From NCBI GenBank assembly GCA_003116995.1, contig BDSL01000084.1, positions 1-64,000 of the forward strand: 64,000 nt of DNA, in the 5' to 3' direction. The first letter of the stretch is position 1, and every line of letters starts with the position of its first letter. The notes under the pieces were generated by a model, which was given only the letters and a program-made list of their open reading frames with translations, had not been told where the DNA came from and did not search any database. Below are positions 38,892 through 50,657 of this stretch, piece after piece. Source of the stretch: Yamagishiella unicocca (lineage: Eukaryota; Chlorophyta; Chlorophyceae; Chlamydomonadales; Volvocaceae). The position numbers and the translations under genes are program-made.

Positions 38892-39962
38892 GGAGAGTGG
38901 AGGGTACGCACGGCAGTAGTAGTAACTGTCGTTCATGGCACAATGTTCCTTCTCTAAGATGTCCGCGGCTGAGCGAGGAGCCTAGGACTGGGATAAGGCA
39001 GGCGCACTTTTCAAGTGCTGTGGCGTTTTGCCCACCTTCGACATGGGAGTGACAACGAGTGCGGTGGAAAAGTTACAGGCGGATGCGTCTCCCGTGGAAG
39101 CCGGCCTGTGGGATTAGGATCGGAATAACTGTCGGTGTCGCAGATGGCTGCATCGGAACCAACTGCGATGGTCCAGGCAAGGCCATGGGTCGTGCGCTGT
39201 CAGCAAATCCTTGACAGCTTCTGGCGGCCCACGCAGAATGTTTAGGCAGCATGTACCTCGATGAGGGCGGCGGTGTCGAGGCCATGGATGGCGCCATGAT
39301 GTGGATGAGGACAAGGAGACAGCCACCAGGAGGTCGCTGTTTCAGTAACTACAGAGCTGACGGGGCTCAGTCGTCGTCATGCTTTGAGGGAGGAGGGAAG
39401 GGGTGACATTAGGAGACAACACAGCTGAATCATGCAGCTGGTAGCACTTGCAGGCAGGGGTGCCTAAGATCAAGGTCTTCATGGTCTTCGGCAGGACTGC
39501 CGCCTTCCTGCTTCGTATGGATACCTTCGATGAATGTTACCATCCTAAATATTCTCCAATGTATGCAAGCGCCTGCGCGCCAGGTTCAATCCCATGTATA
39601 TACCTACGTACATACCGGTATGTGTCCTGTCCTGTCCGGCCCATCTTTCTACACCTGGCCCGCGGCATAAGCCAGCCACGCCTGCCGCTCGAGCACGTCG
39701 ATATATTTGCCAGAATTCCACCACGTGTTAAGTCTCCTCTATGGATGCTATCACCGCCTCGCCGCTTACTCACCAGCACCATCGCTACGTTACACATTCC
39801 GGAAGTCCGCGAGCCTTGTTGCACTGACGAGGCCTCCACCAAAACTAGCGATTTGCGATGATCCCATCTGGCCGCGAGCGTAAGCACTACGCTTGGTCCC
39901 AATGACAACATTGCCACTGCAGCTTCCTGAATGGCACGATGCCGCACAAGAAAGCATTTCCG
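38892..39962. other. Intergenic between FHA and CLC 3' ends
   Basis: Convergent gene ends. No exon was supported; the open frames are short. Confidence 0.45.
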
Positions 39963-39967
39963 TTACA
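39963..39967 (-). terminator. Polyadenylation signal TGTAA (CLC gene)
   Basis: Reads TGTAA on the minus strand, 120 bases downstream of the CLC stop codon. Confidence 0.5.
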
Positions 39968-40086
39968 TGCACACTTCTCGCTCTGCTCGTGCTCTTGACC
40001 ACCTGTTGCGCTCCGGGTTCCGTTAACTTTCCTCGTACCGGCCCCTGCTTGGGCCCTCCGGACCCTCAAACCCACCAGCCTGGCGC

Positions 40087-43000
40087 CTATCCTTGCTTGC
40101 GCTGCTGCGATCGCCCCGTGGGCCGCGCCAGGTCCCCATTTGCCAGCAAGTTGCGCATGCCCGCGATGGTTGGGTGCAACGCCGAGGAACCCCCGGTGAC
40201 GCTGGGCCGGGAAAGAAGAGCCGCAGTTGCGCCGCCGGTGGTGGCGTTTCGAGACACGGCAGATGACACGCCAGCCAGGCTCGCCGACCGCACCACACCG
40301 GGCGGGGACTGGGGGTTGTTGCTGCTGTGGGGGCCATTCAGGGCGCGTCCGAGCGCGTCGTCGAGCCTAGGGTTCGGGAGGGAGCCGAGAAGAGGCCAGG
40401 CAGGGGTGGTGGGTAGTGCAGGGTGAGGCAGAGGATTGGGGGGAGCCAAGTACATGCCAGCATCAATGAATAAATGAACCCACAGCGTACCGCACTGGCA
40501 CTCCGCCCGCCGCCACCTTGCCTGCCACCCGTGCTTCCCCCGCACCTGTACCCCAGCAGGTCCTTCCTCGTCACGATGCCCTTGACGGTGTGCTGCTCAT
40601 CCACCACGATGAGGTGCCGCAGGCCCATGGTGCGGAACAACACATAGGTGCGCTCCACGCTGAAGGAGTCAGGCACCTGGGGCCGCAGGGTCAGAGGTGG
40701 GGGGGGTAGGTTGAATTTGGGAGGAGAGGGATTTCGCAAACCATAAAGTGGGCAAGTCCTTAGCAGGAAGAATGACAGTGGGAGCACATGGCTGAAAGGG
40801 AGCGCCGCCGCAGTGGCCATGGCGATGGGGCCCTGGGGGACGAAGCTAGCGGCAGTTGCTTGGTGCGGGCCGCCTCACCATGAAGACGCTGGTGTTGGCG
40901 TACGGCGTCAGGTCAATGACGCCCAAATCCACTGGAGCCTCCCCGATGCCGCTGCTGTACATAGCGCCATTCCGTGCACTCCCCGCCGCGCTCTGCTCGT
41001 CGCCGAACGCCAGGGCCGGTCCCCCGCTGCCCTCGCGACCGCCAGCCAGGGGACTGCTGCTGCCGACAGCGGCCGCCGCACTGGCACTCCGTGCCGCTGC
41101 GATGGCGGGTACTTGGAGGCTGGGGCCCCGGGGTGATGCCACCGCCGCCACCGCGACGTCGCCGCCGGCGGAGTCGAAGGCGCCGTCGTATGACGACATC
41201 ACGATACCAAAGCCCCCGTAATCGTACGTCGAGTCGCTAAAACGTAGCTCGCCAGAAGCTTCTGCCGTCGGCGTTGCCGGCTCCTGCACTCCCCGCCCGC
41301 TGTTCCCATGCGCACTATGCCCGGCGCCGGCTGCCGGGGCGACACCGGCGATAGAGCCGCCGCCCGAGCCGCGGGCAGCTGCCCGCAGGATGCCCATCAC
41401 GCTGAGGCCGCTCATGTCTTGCGGGGGCAACTCCACTACCGCCAGCTCCCTCCGTAGCACCGCCATCTGCTGCGCCGCGTCCAGGGAGCGCGCGACAGAC
41501 ACCGGGTCCATCATCTTGCGGTTCAGCTCCGTCCAGTCCACCTCCAGGCCGTCCACGCGACCTGGTGGGGTGGGTGGGCGGGTGAGTGCATGTAGTACAT
41601 GTAGTACGTCTAGTACATGTAGTACCAACAGGATAAACACCGCACCCCCTCATGATTTTTGGTCTATGGTTTACTCTCTCACCGCTCCCCCTTCCCACCA
41701 TCTCCCATCCAGCGACTCTTGCATCCACGCCGCCACGTCCCCGCCCCCCCCTTGCCCCGCACCCACCAGCGAGCAGCGCCTTCTGCAGCAGCACCACCAG
41801 GTTACCCCGGCTGACCAGCCCGCAACACGTCCCGGGGCCGCGTCCCGAGAGGGGGGTGCCGGACAGCCGACCCGCGGGTCCGCCCGCCTGTGACTGGGTC
41901 GGCCCGTCCCGCAGAACCGGGAAGCCGTTATGTCGGCAGTGCCGGAGCACGTCCGTCAGCTCGCGGACCTGGTAAGGAGGGTAAGGCATAGCACGTTGGG
42001 GATTTGCGAAGGCTAGGTGCTGAATCTTCATAGGGACGTCGCAAATGGGCTCATGCCGCCGCAGTGAATGGTGCTGCCAGCGACGAAATGAATCAGGATG
42101 GGTCGCCCCCTTGCTCCATTCCCCGGTCCCGACCCCAGCTCGCCCCCTTGCTCCATTCCCCGGTCCGACCCCAGCGCACCGTCATACGCTGCCTCAAGCA
42201 CACGACCGGGCTGCTCATGATGTAGGACACTGGCAGCAGGTCCAGGCTGAAGGCGGAGACGGGCTCCGACGGCAGGAAGGGCACGCACTTGACCTGCAGG
42301 GCGCGACATGAGAGGTAGCGGCGCAAGACGCGGCAGTGAGGGAGAGTACCGCACTGCGGCCTTCACCGCCGGAGCACCGACAGACAGTAGGCAGTGGGCC
42401 AGCCATTTTGACCCCTTCGGCCCGCCATCGTTATTGTCATCCTGTCTTCACATCGTCAAATCCTCCAGTCCTCCGTCCTCCCGCGCCCCTCCCGCCCCAC
42501 CTCCAGCAGCCCGTGGTACAGCGAGTGTGTCGCTGCGTCCGCCACCCACTTGGCCACCATGATGGCCACTAGCACCGGCAGCAGCATGTGCACGTCGGAG
42601 GACACCTGGGACAGGAGAGGCGCCCCATGCGGGTAGTGGTGGTGGGGAGTGGTAAGGCTCAAGGGGTGTGAGGACGAGGTCAAGCAGGGTCAAGCATCCC
42701 GCGACCCCCCCCCCCCTTCCAGCCGCACCGCTGCCAACTTGGCGTGAGCACAGGCCCCTTCTGCCCCTCCCCGCCCCTCCCCCCCTGTGACTTCCTCTCC
42801 CCCCGCACACCACACACGCACCTCAATCATGATGACCGCCAGCGCCACCGTCATGCGGGTCACACCGCCCATAAAAGCTCCGGCGCCCACCAGCGCAAAG
42901 GCCCCCGGGTCGATCCAGGTCCAAGGACCGAACGTGTCTGGCAGCGGGGTTGGGGACGGGGGCGTGGGCGGGTGAATGTCGGCGAGGTTGTCCCAAGACT

Positions 43001-46000
43001 TCGCTGCGGGGCGGACCGGAGTACGCAAGCGCCACATCCCTAAGCCATGTTCCACGCCGATTATTTCTTTGCACCAGCCTCCGGCTCCAGCCCCTCGCCA
43101 ATCCGTCATAAGCGTGGCCCCTTGACAACGCAACCGCGCCTCCTCCCGCACCTAGCCCCCACACTCACCTAACGACCACCTCTTCCCCAGCCCCTGCGCG
43201 ATGTCCACCGTGGCCAGCCCGCAAATGCGGCCCAGCACCGCCCCGATCATCAGCATGGGCACGAACAGCCCTGACGACACCGCGCTGCCCGCCACCAGCA
43301 CCGCGAACACAAGGTAGTAGCAGCCCATCACGAACAGAGCGCGGTAGCCGAAGCGGCGGTGGGTGCCGCGAGCCAGCAGGTGCTTGATGCCGTCCTCGCC
43401 TGAGGGATGAGACGGATGGGGAGGGAGGGTTGGGAGCCAAGGGGTGAGGCGGGTTGTCGCCGCAATCGGGATCATTTGGACGGACCCCGCCCGCCCTAGC
43501 CTGCATCCCCCAGGACCTTCCAGAACGTCCGCACCCCCCCACCCCCTCACCCGTGCTGAACAGCAGCGTGGCCAGCTGGTTGTAGTACACGGTGGCGGTG
43601 CCGTTGGTGGCGGCCTCCCCAGGGGTGATGGAGCCCCCCCCGGGGAGCCACTGCCCGGACGGACCCACGCGGCCCGTGGTGCGCGCTGCCGGTCCCGCGG
43701 TGCTGTTATCCGCCGCGGCGGGCGGGGCGTACTTCACCTCCTGGCAGGTGTATAGATACAGTGAGGGTGCCTGGGAAGGGATGCCCTGGCCGGCGCCGCT
43801 GAGCCCGGTGTTGCACTGCTGCTCACCCAGCTGCGCGCGGGGGGAGCAGGCAGGGCAGGGCAGGGGACCGAGAAGCTAAGAGAGCGTGGAGTAGGACGGC
43901 GAAAAGTGGTTCCTTGCTGGCCGGAGTTGCGGAGGGATGCCGAGGCTGCCAACAGAGGGTGAGACGGCGGTGCGCGCCCTGATCACCCCACATCGCGCCC
44001 CCCCCTCTTCCATCCCCCTGCCCCGCCGCACCTGGTTGATGACGCACTCCGTGGGGGTGCAGGGGAAGAACAGCGGCAGCAGCATGCAGCCCGTGATGTA
44101 CACCACCGCCAGCACGCAGGGCTCCACCATCCGCTTCCACCGCATGTGGCCGGTCAGCATGGCGCGCAGCCGGGTCACCTGAGGCGGGAGGTGGGCGGCT
44201 GGTTGGTTGGGTGGACGGAGGGGGCCCGGTGCCAGTGAGTGTGGACGCGGGGTGCGGTGAATCGACAAATGCGAAGAGCAGCGCCGGCTGGAGAAACGAG
44301 ACAAACACGCGTGGGATCCGGGTTGCGGTCCACCAGGCGCCCCACCACCCTCGTGGCCCCCACCTTGATGTTTGCCACTGTGAACACGATGGCCAGCAGA
44401 CCCGCCGCCAGACCGATCACCGCCGCGGGGACCACCGCCAGGACGTGGCTGGAGAAGGACATGCCGATTTGCTGGGGGGAGGGGAGGGGGACCGTAACAA
44501 GGGAGGGGGAGAGGGTGGCGGTTAGGCCGCAGCTGCCTGGGCTGGACGCGAGCTGAGGGGAGGGGAGGACGGGGGTGGGGGCAGGAGGGCAGGGGAGTAC
44601 TACACACTCCGCCGGGCTCCGCTTCCCCCTCCACTTCACAATCCTCGCACTGCCATGACACAACAGCAGCCCGGCCCCCGCCATGGCCCACCTCAAACGC
44701 AACCTCCTTGTCGAACCAGCCGAACGAGCCCTTGTGCTGGAGGGCCTTGCCCGCCGAGCGGCTGAGGTTGAGTGTGAGGGTGGCGCACATGCAGGCGTAG
44801 AACACCTGCCAGCCCAGCCGCTGCTGCCAGAAGGAGGCGACCTCCTCGAACGCAAACAGCAGCCCACCTGGGGACAGAGTGGGCGATGCCGATGTGTGGA
44901 TGGAGGTTGCAGGGCATGGCGCGGTGCAGCGGGAAGGGCGCAGCAGCACCCTCCCGCCTGGACTCCGAGTGGCATCCCGCCGCCACCGTCCCATTCCCCT
45001 CCTCTACGCCGCTGCTGCGCGCGCTCACCGATGGGCGCATTGAAGGCGGCCGCCACGCCCACGCTGACGCCCGCAGTCACGAAGTCGCGCTTGTCCTTGG
45101 GGTTGCGGAAGCGCCGGAACAGCTGCGTGTTGAAGCTGGCGAGCGCGAGGTCGGGGGGTTGAGGGAGCACGGTGCGGGTGAGTCGCGAGTTGGTATGGGG
45201 GTCCAGGGGGGGCCTCCAGAGGGGCGGGTCCCGGTCCTTGTCCCGGCAAGGGAGCTGCGCTCTGCCCCCTCCACTCCAAGACACACCTCCTCTTCGCACC
45301 ACAGCCCACCAGAGTCCTCGGGCCCGCCCCCTGGTCCATCCGTCCACCCTAGCCTTCCCGGAGGCTGTTACCTCACCACCTCTTCACACACCTCCTGCCC
45401 CTCCTGCGTTTCTACGCTGCCTCTACTGCCCCCCAGCCGCCCCCCAGCCGCCCCCCACCACACCCCGGTCTCACCCCATGGTCGTCGAGTGCCCTTGGCT
45501 CAGGGCCGCCCCGATGGCCGCCCCGATGTGCACCAACGGCCCCTCGGGACCCACCGGCAGCCCGCTGGCCACCACCAGACCGCAAGAAACGAACTTAACC
45601 ACCAGCGTGGCCACGTTGAAGAGCTGCGGACGGACCCGCGGGTCGCGAGGGTACCGGGCAGGGTTTGGGGCGGGGTGAGCGGTGCAGGTGGCGGCTATGG
45701 CTGTGGTGTGGTGGTGGTGCGCGTGAGGCCCCACCTTCGGGAGCATACACCCGTTGAGGTAGGCCATCACCTCCGGCACGCCGCTGCCCTGCGCCTCAGG
45801 GGCCCAACCGATGACTGCGGCGCTGCTGGCGGCCACCAGAGCCAGGCTCACGGTGACCTGGGGGAGGGTAGGGGCGGACGAGAGAGGGGGGAGGGGAGAG
45901 ATGACAACCGGTAACTACCAGTTGTGGTGGGGAATCCGATCCCCACACCCCAACCTGCGCTCGCGCCCGCCCTGCCCAAAACGTCCTCCCGCCTAGAGCG

Positions 46001-48051
46001 TCCATTCCGCTCCCCAACCTGCCCCCCGCCACCTACTCACGTTGAACAGCCAAGCCACCCCCACATTGGTCTTCCGCAGCAGCCAGCGAGTGACGCCGTA
46101 CTTGAAGCCAGCGAAGAAGCCGATCAGCTGCGAGCCCATGGGGCCGGGCGGGAGGGCGTTTTGTACTTGAGATGAGGCGAGTGCAAAATAACACCACCTC
46201 GAGGGGAGGACGGCGGGACCCCACCGCCACCGCCCGAACCCGCGGCTCACCACTCCCAGTCCCTCACGCGCGGGGGCTGGAAGTACGGGACCTTGTCAGG
46301 GCGCAACTGCCGCTGCCGCTGCGGCCCGGCCGCCAAGACCTCCCTCATCGCCGCCATAAGGCCCCCTCCGCCGCCCCCTCCCGCGCCCTCACCAGGTCCA
46401 GCAGGTACGCCACCAGCCCGGTGGCCACTCCGATGGAGCCCATCATCACCCACCGGTCCCAAGAGCGACGGTGGGGCTGCGGTGGTTTGTGGGTGGGTGG
46501 GGGAGCAGAGCGGCAGGAAGGAGGGGCAAGTGTGCGGGAGGGAATCATAGTCTAACTCACAAAAGGCGTCCCGAGAGATGGAGCTGTAGGTGCCTGACTG
46601 GGTCCCCCGCCCCGGCGATTACGATCCGTTCCCCTCCCCGGAGCCCTGCTTGGTGTCCTCCCTCCCTCCAAGCCGCCTAGCCACCTGCCGCCGTCGATGA
46701 CGTCTTCCGCTGCCGGTGCAGTGGGCTCCCGATCCACCCGTAGGAAGGACTCAGTCCTTCCTTCAGCTGCCAGTGACCGCACCCTCGATGACCGCCGCCG
46801 CCACCCGCTACCCACACAGCCCAGTGACCCCAACCACCTTCCCTCCCAGGCCCCGCCCGAGCACCCGCCTGCCTCGCGAGCCACTTGCGGTAGGTTGCGC
46901 TGTTGGGCGCCAGGTAGTCGATGGACTCCACATTGGCCAGCTTGATGCGCTCTGGGGGGGCGAGGGGAGGGAGGCGGGGCGGGAGGTGACGCGAGGGGCT
47001 GGTTGAAGCGGGCGAGAGGAGGCGGCTGGTGCTGGTCCACGGCGGCGACATGAGGTCTTCCACCACTGCGGCAACGAGTGCGCCACCCCCCTGGCACATG
47101 CCCGGCCGTAGCTGCCGAGCTGTCCTCGCCGCCCCTGCACAGCTACTTGAGCCCTTCCCTGGATCCTAACATGCTGCAGCCCTCCGCCACTCCCTCCATC
47201 ACTCACGTGCACGCTTCCCTCCACCCTCCCCTCCCTCCCTCGCTTCCACGGGTCTTCCTCGAAATCCCTCCCTCGCCCCCTCGCCCGCCATCTTGCGGTC
47301 TTCACCTGGCTTGGCCTCGCGGGCACCCCCCTCTGCCCCCCCTCCTGCGCGGGGTCCGCTACAGCTGCATCACGACCGCGGCCATCCCGCCCCGGCGCTC
47401 CCTGTCCGGCCGCCTGGCGTGTCTCCCTATCTGCATTCAACCCCTCCTCCCCAATAAATCAGCGTGCCCTTCCCACCCACCCTCCTCGTAACTCTCCTCC
47501 CCGCCCGGGCGCTGGCGGGTCCTGCCCAGCCGCCCAGCTACCCACCCTCGGGTGTGAAGTTGTGGTTGACGCGGGCGCTCTCCACGTCGTTGCCCTTCTG
47601 CAGGGAGAGCAACGCACGGGGGCCGGGAGGGGAGGGAGGGAGGGACGTGAGCGGAGCCCGGGCGAGGAGGTGCCGTCCAGCAGCGCGGATATGCGGGCTG
47701 GGGGATCAGGTCCAGGTATGGAGGCAGGGGCTTGCGTAGGGGCCAGCCCAGTCGCAGGCCGGAAGCGGCGGCAGGCACAGAGCGGCGGCACGCATACCAG
47801 CAAGCGCGGGCGTCGAGGCAATGGTACCCGTCGTACAGGTGTCGTACCTTGAATATTGCCCGCCACGCTCGACGCCAGGACACTGTCATCGCGTCCTCCT
47901 CATACACGGGGCCGCTCTCGCCGTCACCGCCGCTGCCGCCGGCGCCACGCCGCTGCCCACCTCCCAGCAGCGGGTCGTTCGCCGCGGCGGCGCCGTTGAC
48001 GTACGGGTCATCTTCATCGTATCCGTCATGGAACCGCGCGTACTCGCGCAT
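40087..48051 (-). CDS. CLC-family chloride/proton antiporter with two CBS domains
   Basis: Twenty exons: 48051-47848, 47598-47547, 46951-46869, 46476-46393, 46127-46041, 45857-45735, 45623-45475, 45135-45029, 44867-44692, 44471-44364, 44178-44032, 43830-43551, 43399-43169, 42937-42822, 42605-42501, 42293-42180, 41968-41767, 41561-40879, 40676-40546 and 40366-40087. They total 3462 nt, 1153 residues. The N-terminus is acidic, with NFTPEERIKLANVESIDYL before the first span. Signature motifs are GSGVPE (194-199), GPEGP with gating E238, FAFEEV with the proton-glutamate position (about 304-305), and SGLFVP. Ser in GSGVPE suggests chloride rather than nitrate. CBS1 is around 705-790 and CBS2 around 1018-1060, separated by an acid/Gly/Ala-rich insert coded mostly by one 683-nt exon. 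Intron 3 seems to use a GC donor (CAG|GCGGGT). Intracellular CLCs of this type exchange Cl- for H+ and support acidification. An earlier start exon cannot be excluded. Confidence 0.95.
41587..41625. repeat. TAGTACATG microsatellite-like array in CLC intron
   Basis: Four imperfect copies of a nine-base unit (GTAGTACAT and variants) lie just outside the acceptor of the 683-nt exon. Confidence 0.6.
42099..42175. repeat. 37-base tandem duplication in CLC intron
   Basis: Two adjacent near-identical copies of a unit starting CCCCCTTGCTCCATTCCCC and containing CCGACCCCAGC; they differ by a one-base indel and little else. Confidence 0.65.
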
Positions 48052-48593
48052 GTCTGGAGGGGAAAGAGGCGCGTGTGGGTTGGGTGCGGGTAGGCGCCTC
48101 GTGATGGTGGAGAGGAGACGGCGTGTATTGCAATAGAAGAACAGCGAACACTGCGTGATGCTGGATGGCAATTGAGCAGAACCGATCTCAAACCAGTCGT
48201 GATGGTGGTGTACGTGGTGGTCCGGACGCCGGCGGGCGGGTGGGCGGGCCATATGCCCCATGCGTGACGAAGGGTTGAGCGGAAAGTCGTGCGAGCGCTC
48301 GTTTGAATTGGACTGGAGCTTCGGGACAGGCCCTGGCTGCCGGGGTGTGCAGGCCGGGGTGGTGGACCGGGGCCCTGGCCCGGCGTGCGCGACTGGCGTG
48401 CGCTCGACGGGCTGCTGCGCTCGGCAAGCAACAGCCTGACCCAACACGGAGCTGCGGCACAACTTCCTATCAAGCCCTGGCCCATCAAAGCTTTTGCGAC
48501 GTGCAATGTACCAACGGCCGCACACGCGCACGGGAACATGTCCGCCATCGGTGGATGCGCACGGGGCCCCGGATCTGACCGAACAGTGACCGC
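48052..48593. promoter_or_regulatory. CLC upstream region
   Basis: Upstream of the CLC start codon on the minus strand. The AG just before that ATG (48054-48053) allows an intron in the 5' untranslated region. No defined element recognised. Confidence 0.35.
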
Positions 48594-48734
48594 ATGGATT
48601 ACATCAAGAACCATAGCGACGATCTGTTTGAAACGGACACACCTGGGAATGTGAGGGCCTCAGCCCCAGAGGCAGCCATCTTTGCCTCGTCGACAAAAGC
48701 TGTGCTTGTCGAGCTGCAATGCTCTTGCAGCTAG
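48594..48734 (+). CDS. Possible 46-codon open frame or first exon
   Basis: ATG at 48594 opens with MDYIKNHSDDLFETDTPGN, then a GTGAGG donor at 48651; read straight through, it stops at 48734. The first 19 residues look protein-like. It could be the first exon of an unrecognised gene or an upstream frame. It does not join the next gene's first exon in frame, because a stop lies ahead of the ATG at 49273. Confidence 0.25.
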   Translation: MDYIKNHSDDLFETDTPGNVRASAPEAAIFASSTKAVLVELQCSCS

Positions 48735-49272
48735 TTTGAAACTATCAAGACGCTTGGGTGAAGCCCATAATCGCCCTCCGCGCTCCTCCGGTCGCGTCAC
48801 CTCAGTTCGCCTCGATTCGACTTGTCACTACTGTACCAGAAAGAGCTGCGTAGAAGGCCCTTGCCGCGCTAGGTTAGGATCCTGACGTGTCTCAAGATGA
48901 TAGGATAAACGTCGCCATAACAGATGTCAGCGGTGTAACACCCTAGCACAAGCGCACAACGACCGGTCCTCGTAAGGTAATCTGTGATGCATACCCACAG
49001 CTTATTATTGTATTCCTGCATAATTGAAAAGGTATGCGGTGAGGGTTTTCCATCGGGTGCGTTGCATTAGTGTGGTGAACCCTGGGCAGGGTGAAGCCCA
49101 TGCACGGAAGCACGGAAGGGTTTGGCCTTACATCATTCTTTGCAACCGGTTTTCAATTGGGTCATAATTGCGTGTACCATACGTCCTTGATTACATTACT
49201 TGCAGCCCTTCTAGTTGGCCGGCACAGCTCCCCGGCTTACCGCGGCTGCGATAAATACGCTCAGCGTGAAAA

Positions 49273-50657
49273 ATGGATGAGGAGCCACCCTTTAACCTTG
49301 CCTTGAATGTTTACAAGGGACCAGCGTCGATTCCGCACGCGAACGCGGAGGTCTTTGGTGCATTCTTCTTGGCGACGAACGTGAGTGCTTTGCATTTGCG
49401 GATCTGTCCAACGGCTAAAGGTGTTTCTTAAGCTTAGTAAATAATGATGTATTCTCCTTCTCGTGAATCTTGCCGCTGCCTCTTTTATTGCGGCACTTGA
49501 CTCCCTGGCGGCTTGTACGCAGACGGCCTTACTAGCGCACATGTTCCCGGGCAAGCTTTTCGGCAGCGAGCTACACGTTCGTAAATGGGAGTAAGTACTC
49601 CAATTTCAGATCAGTGACAGGCGTCGGCGTCGGCTGGCGGACTGTCCCGTATTCGGGCTTGCACTAACTTGCTGTCGGCCCCTTCGGCGCTCGCAGCCCG
49701 GACTACATCGCATCGTGCTGTAACGAGCAGGGCATGCGGCGGGAAGCGCTGCAGGGCAAGAAGCCGAACATGTGGCTGGTGGGTCCTCACGCCTGACCCC
49801 CACAGCCGCGATTTGCGCCCGCAACAATTTCCCCTCCACACCCACGACCCTCCGCCCAAGTACTGCGGTGTGTGCCTTATTAAGCTCGCGGCCGCTTCGG
49901 CTCCCCCCACCCACCGCCTCCCCCATGTCCCTTCGACTCGCTGCGCACCCGCTCATCTAGCAACCCAACTCGCGATGTGACCTTGGCTCCGGTCGTGACA
50001 GCGACCAACTGTCTGCGATGTGCCGCCCTTGTGTATTTTCCTAATACCCTCCTGCCGTTCTCGCCTCTCGGACGCCTCGCTGTCTCTTCACAGATGGGTG
50101 GCGGGCCACGACTCGTGAACGACAGCTGGGAGCGGATGTGGTGGGACAACCTGCACTGGAAGAGGTGCGGGGGGGGGTTGGGAGGACAGGAGGACGGACT
50201 TACGGCGCGCCGTGAGTGTCTGATGGCTGTGATGAGCCGAGCGGGATGGGCCGTCCATCAAATAAGCAATTTGACAGGGCCAACCTCACGGACACGCAGA
50301 GAGGGTTTCGGGGGGGGGGGGTGAAGGGGCACCCACCTGTTGGCAAACAATCAGGATGCAGGGAGGGTCAGGCTGGTGGTGAAGGGCGTATTCACGCCAC
50401 CCTGGCGTGTTTTTTCAGCCCCAGACCGGCCATCCCGCACTGCAATGCGGCTGGCGGCATCCTCTCACCCGCCAGCACCAATCCCAATTGTCCCCGGCTG
50501 AACACCAACCGATGCGTTCACAACCCTTGCCGCGAGCCCCTTTCCCTTCCCTGTCATCAACTGACCCAGCGACCCACCCCACCACTCGGTTCAACCCCGC
50601 AGGTGGAAGATTCCTCGCACCGGGCCCGCCTTCCCTCAGGACATGTACTGGCAGTAG
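49273..50657 (+). CDS. 127-residue unrecognised protein, possible small membrane subunit
   Basis: Five exons: 49273-49380, 49523-49590, 49697-49778, 50094-50164 and 50603-50657. All introns are GT-AG, and the total is 384 nt, 127 residues. It starts MDEEPPFNLALNVYKGP, has one moderately hydrophobic helix (VFGAFFLATNTALLAHMF, about 27-44), a paired-cysteine segment (DYIASCCNEQG) and a Trp-rich C-terminus (WERMWWDNLHWKRWKIP, about 95-111) ending YWQ. Consistent phases at four junctions make this a confident gene. The composition recalls small mitochondrial or plastid membrane-complex subunits, but no family is recognised. Confidence 0.75.

Noticed and set aside
46552..47440. Overlapping long frames in CLC introns 2 and 3
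   Set aside because: GC-rich intron sequence stays open in several frames; the CLC alignment places these bases between exons.
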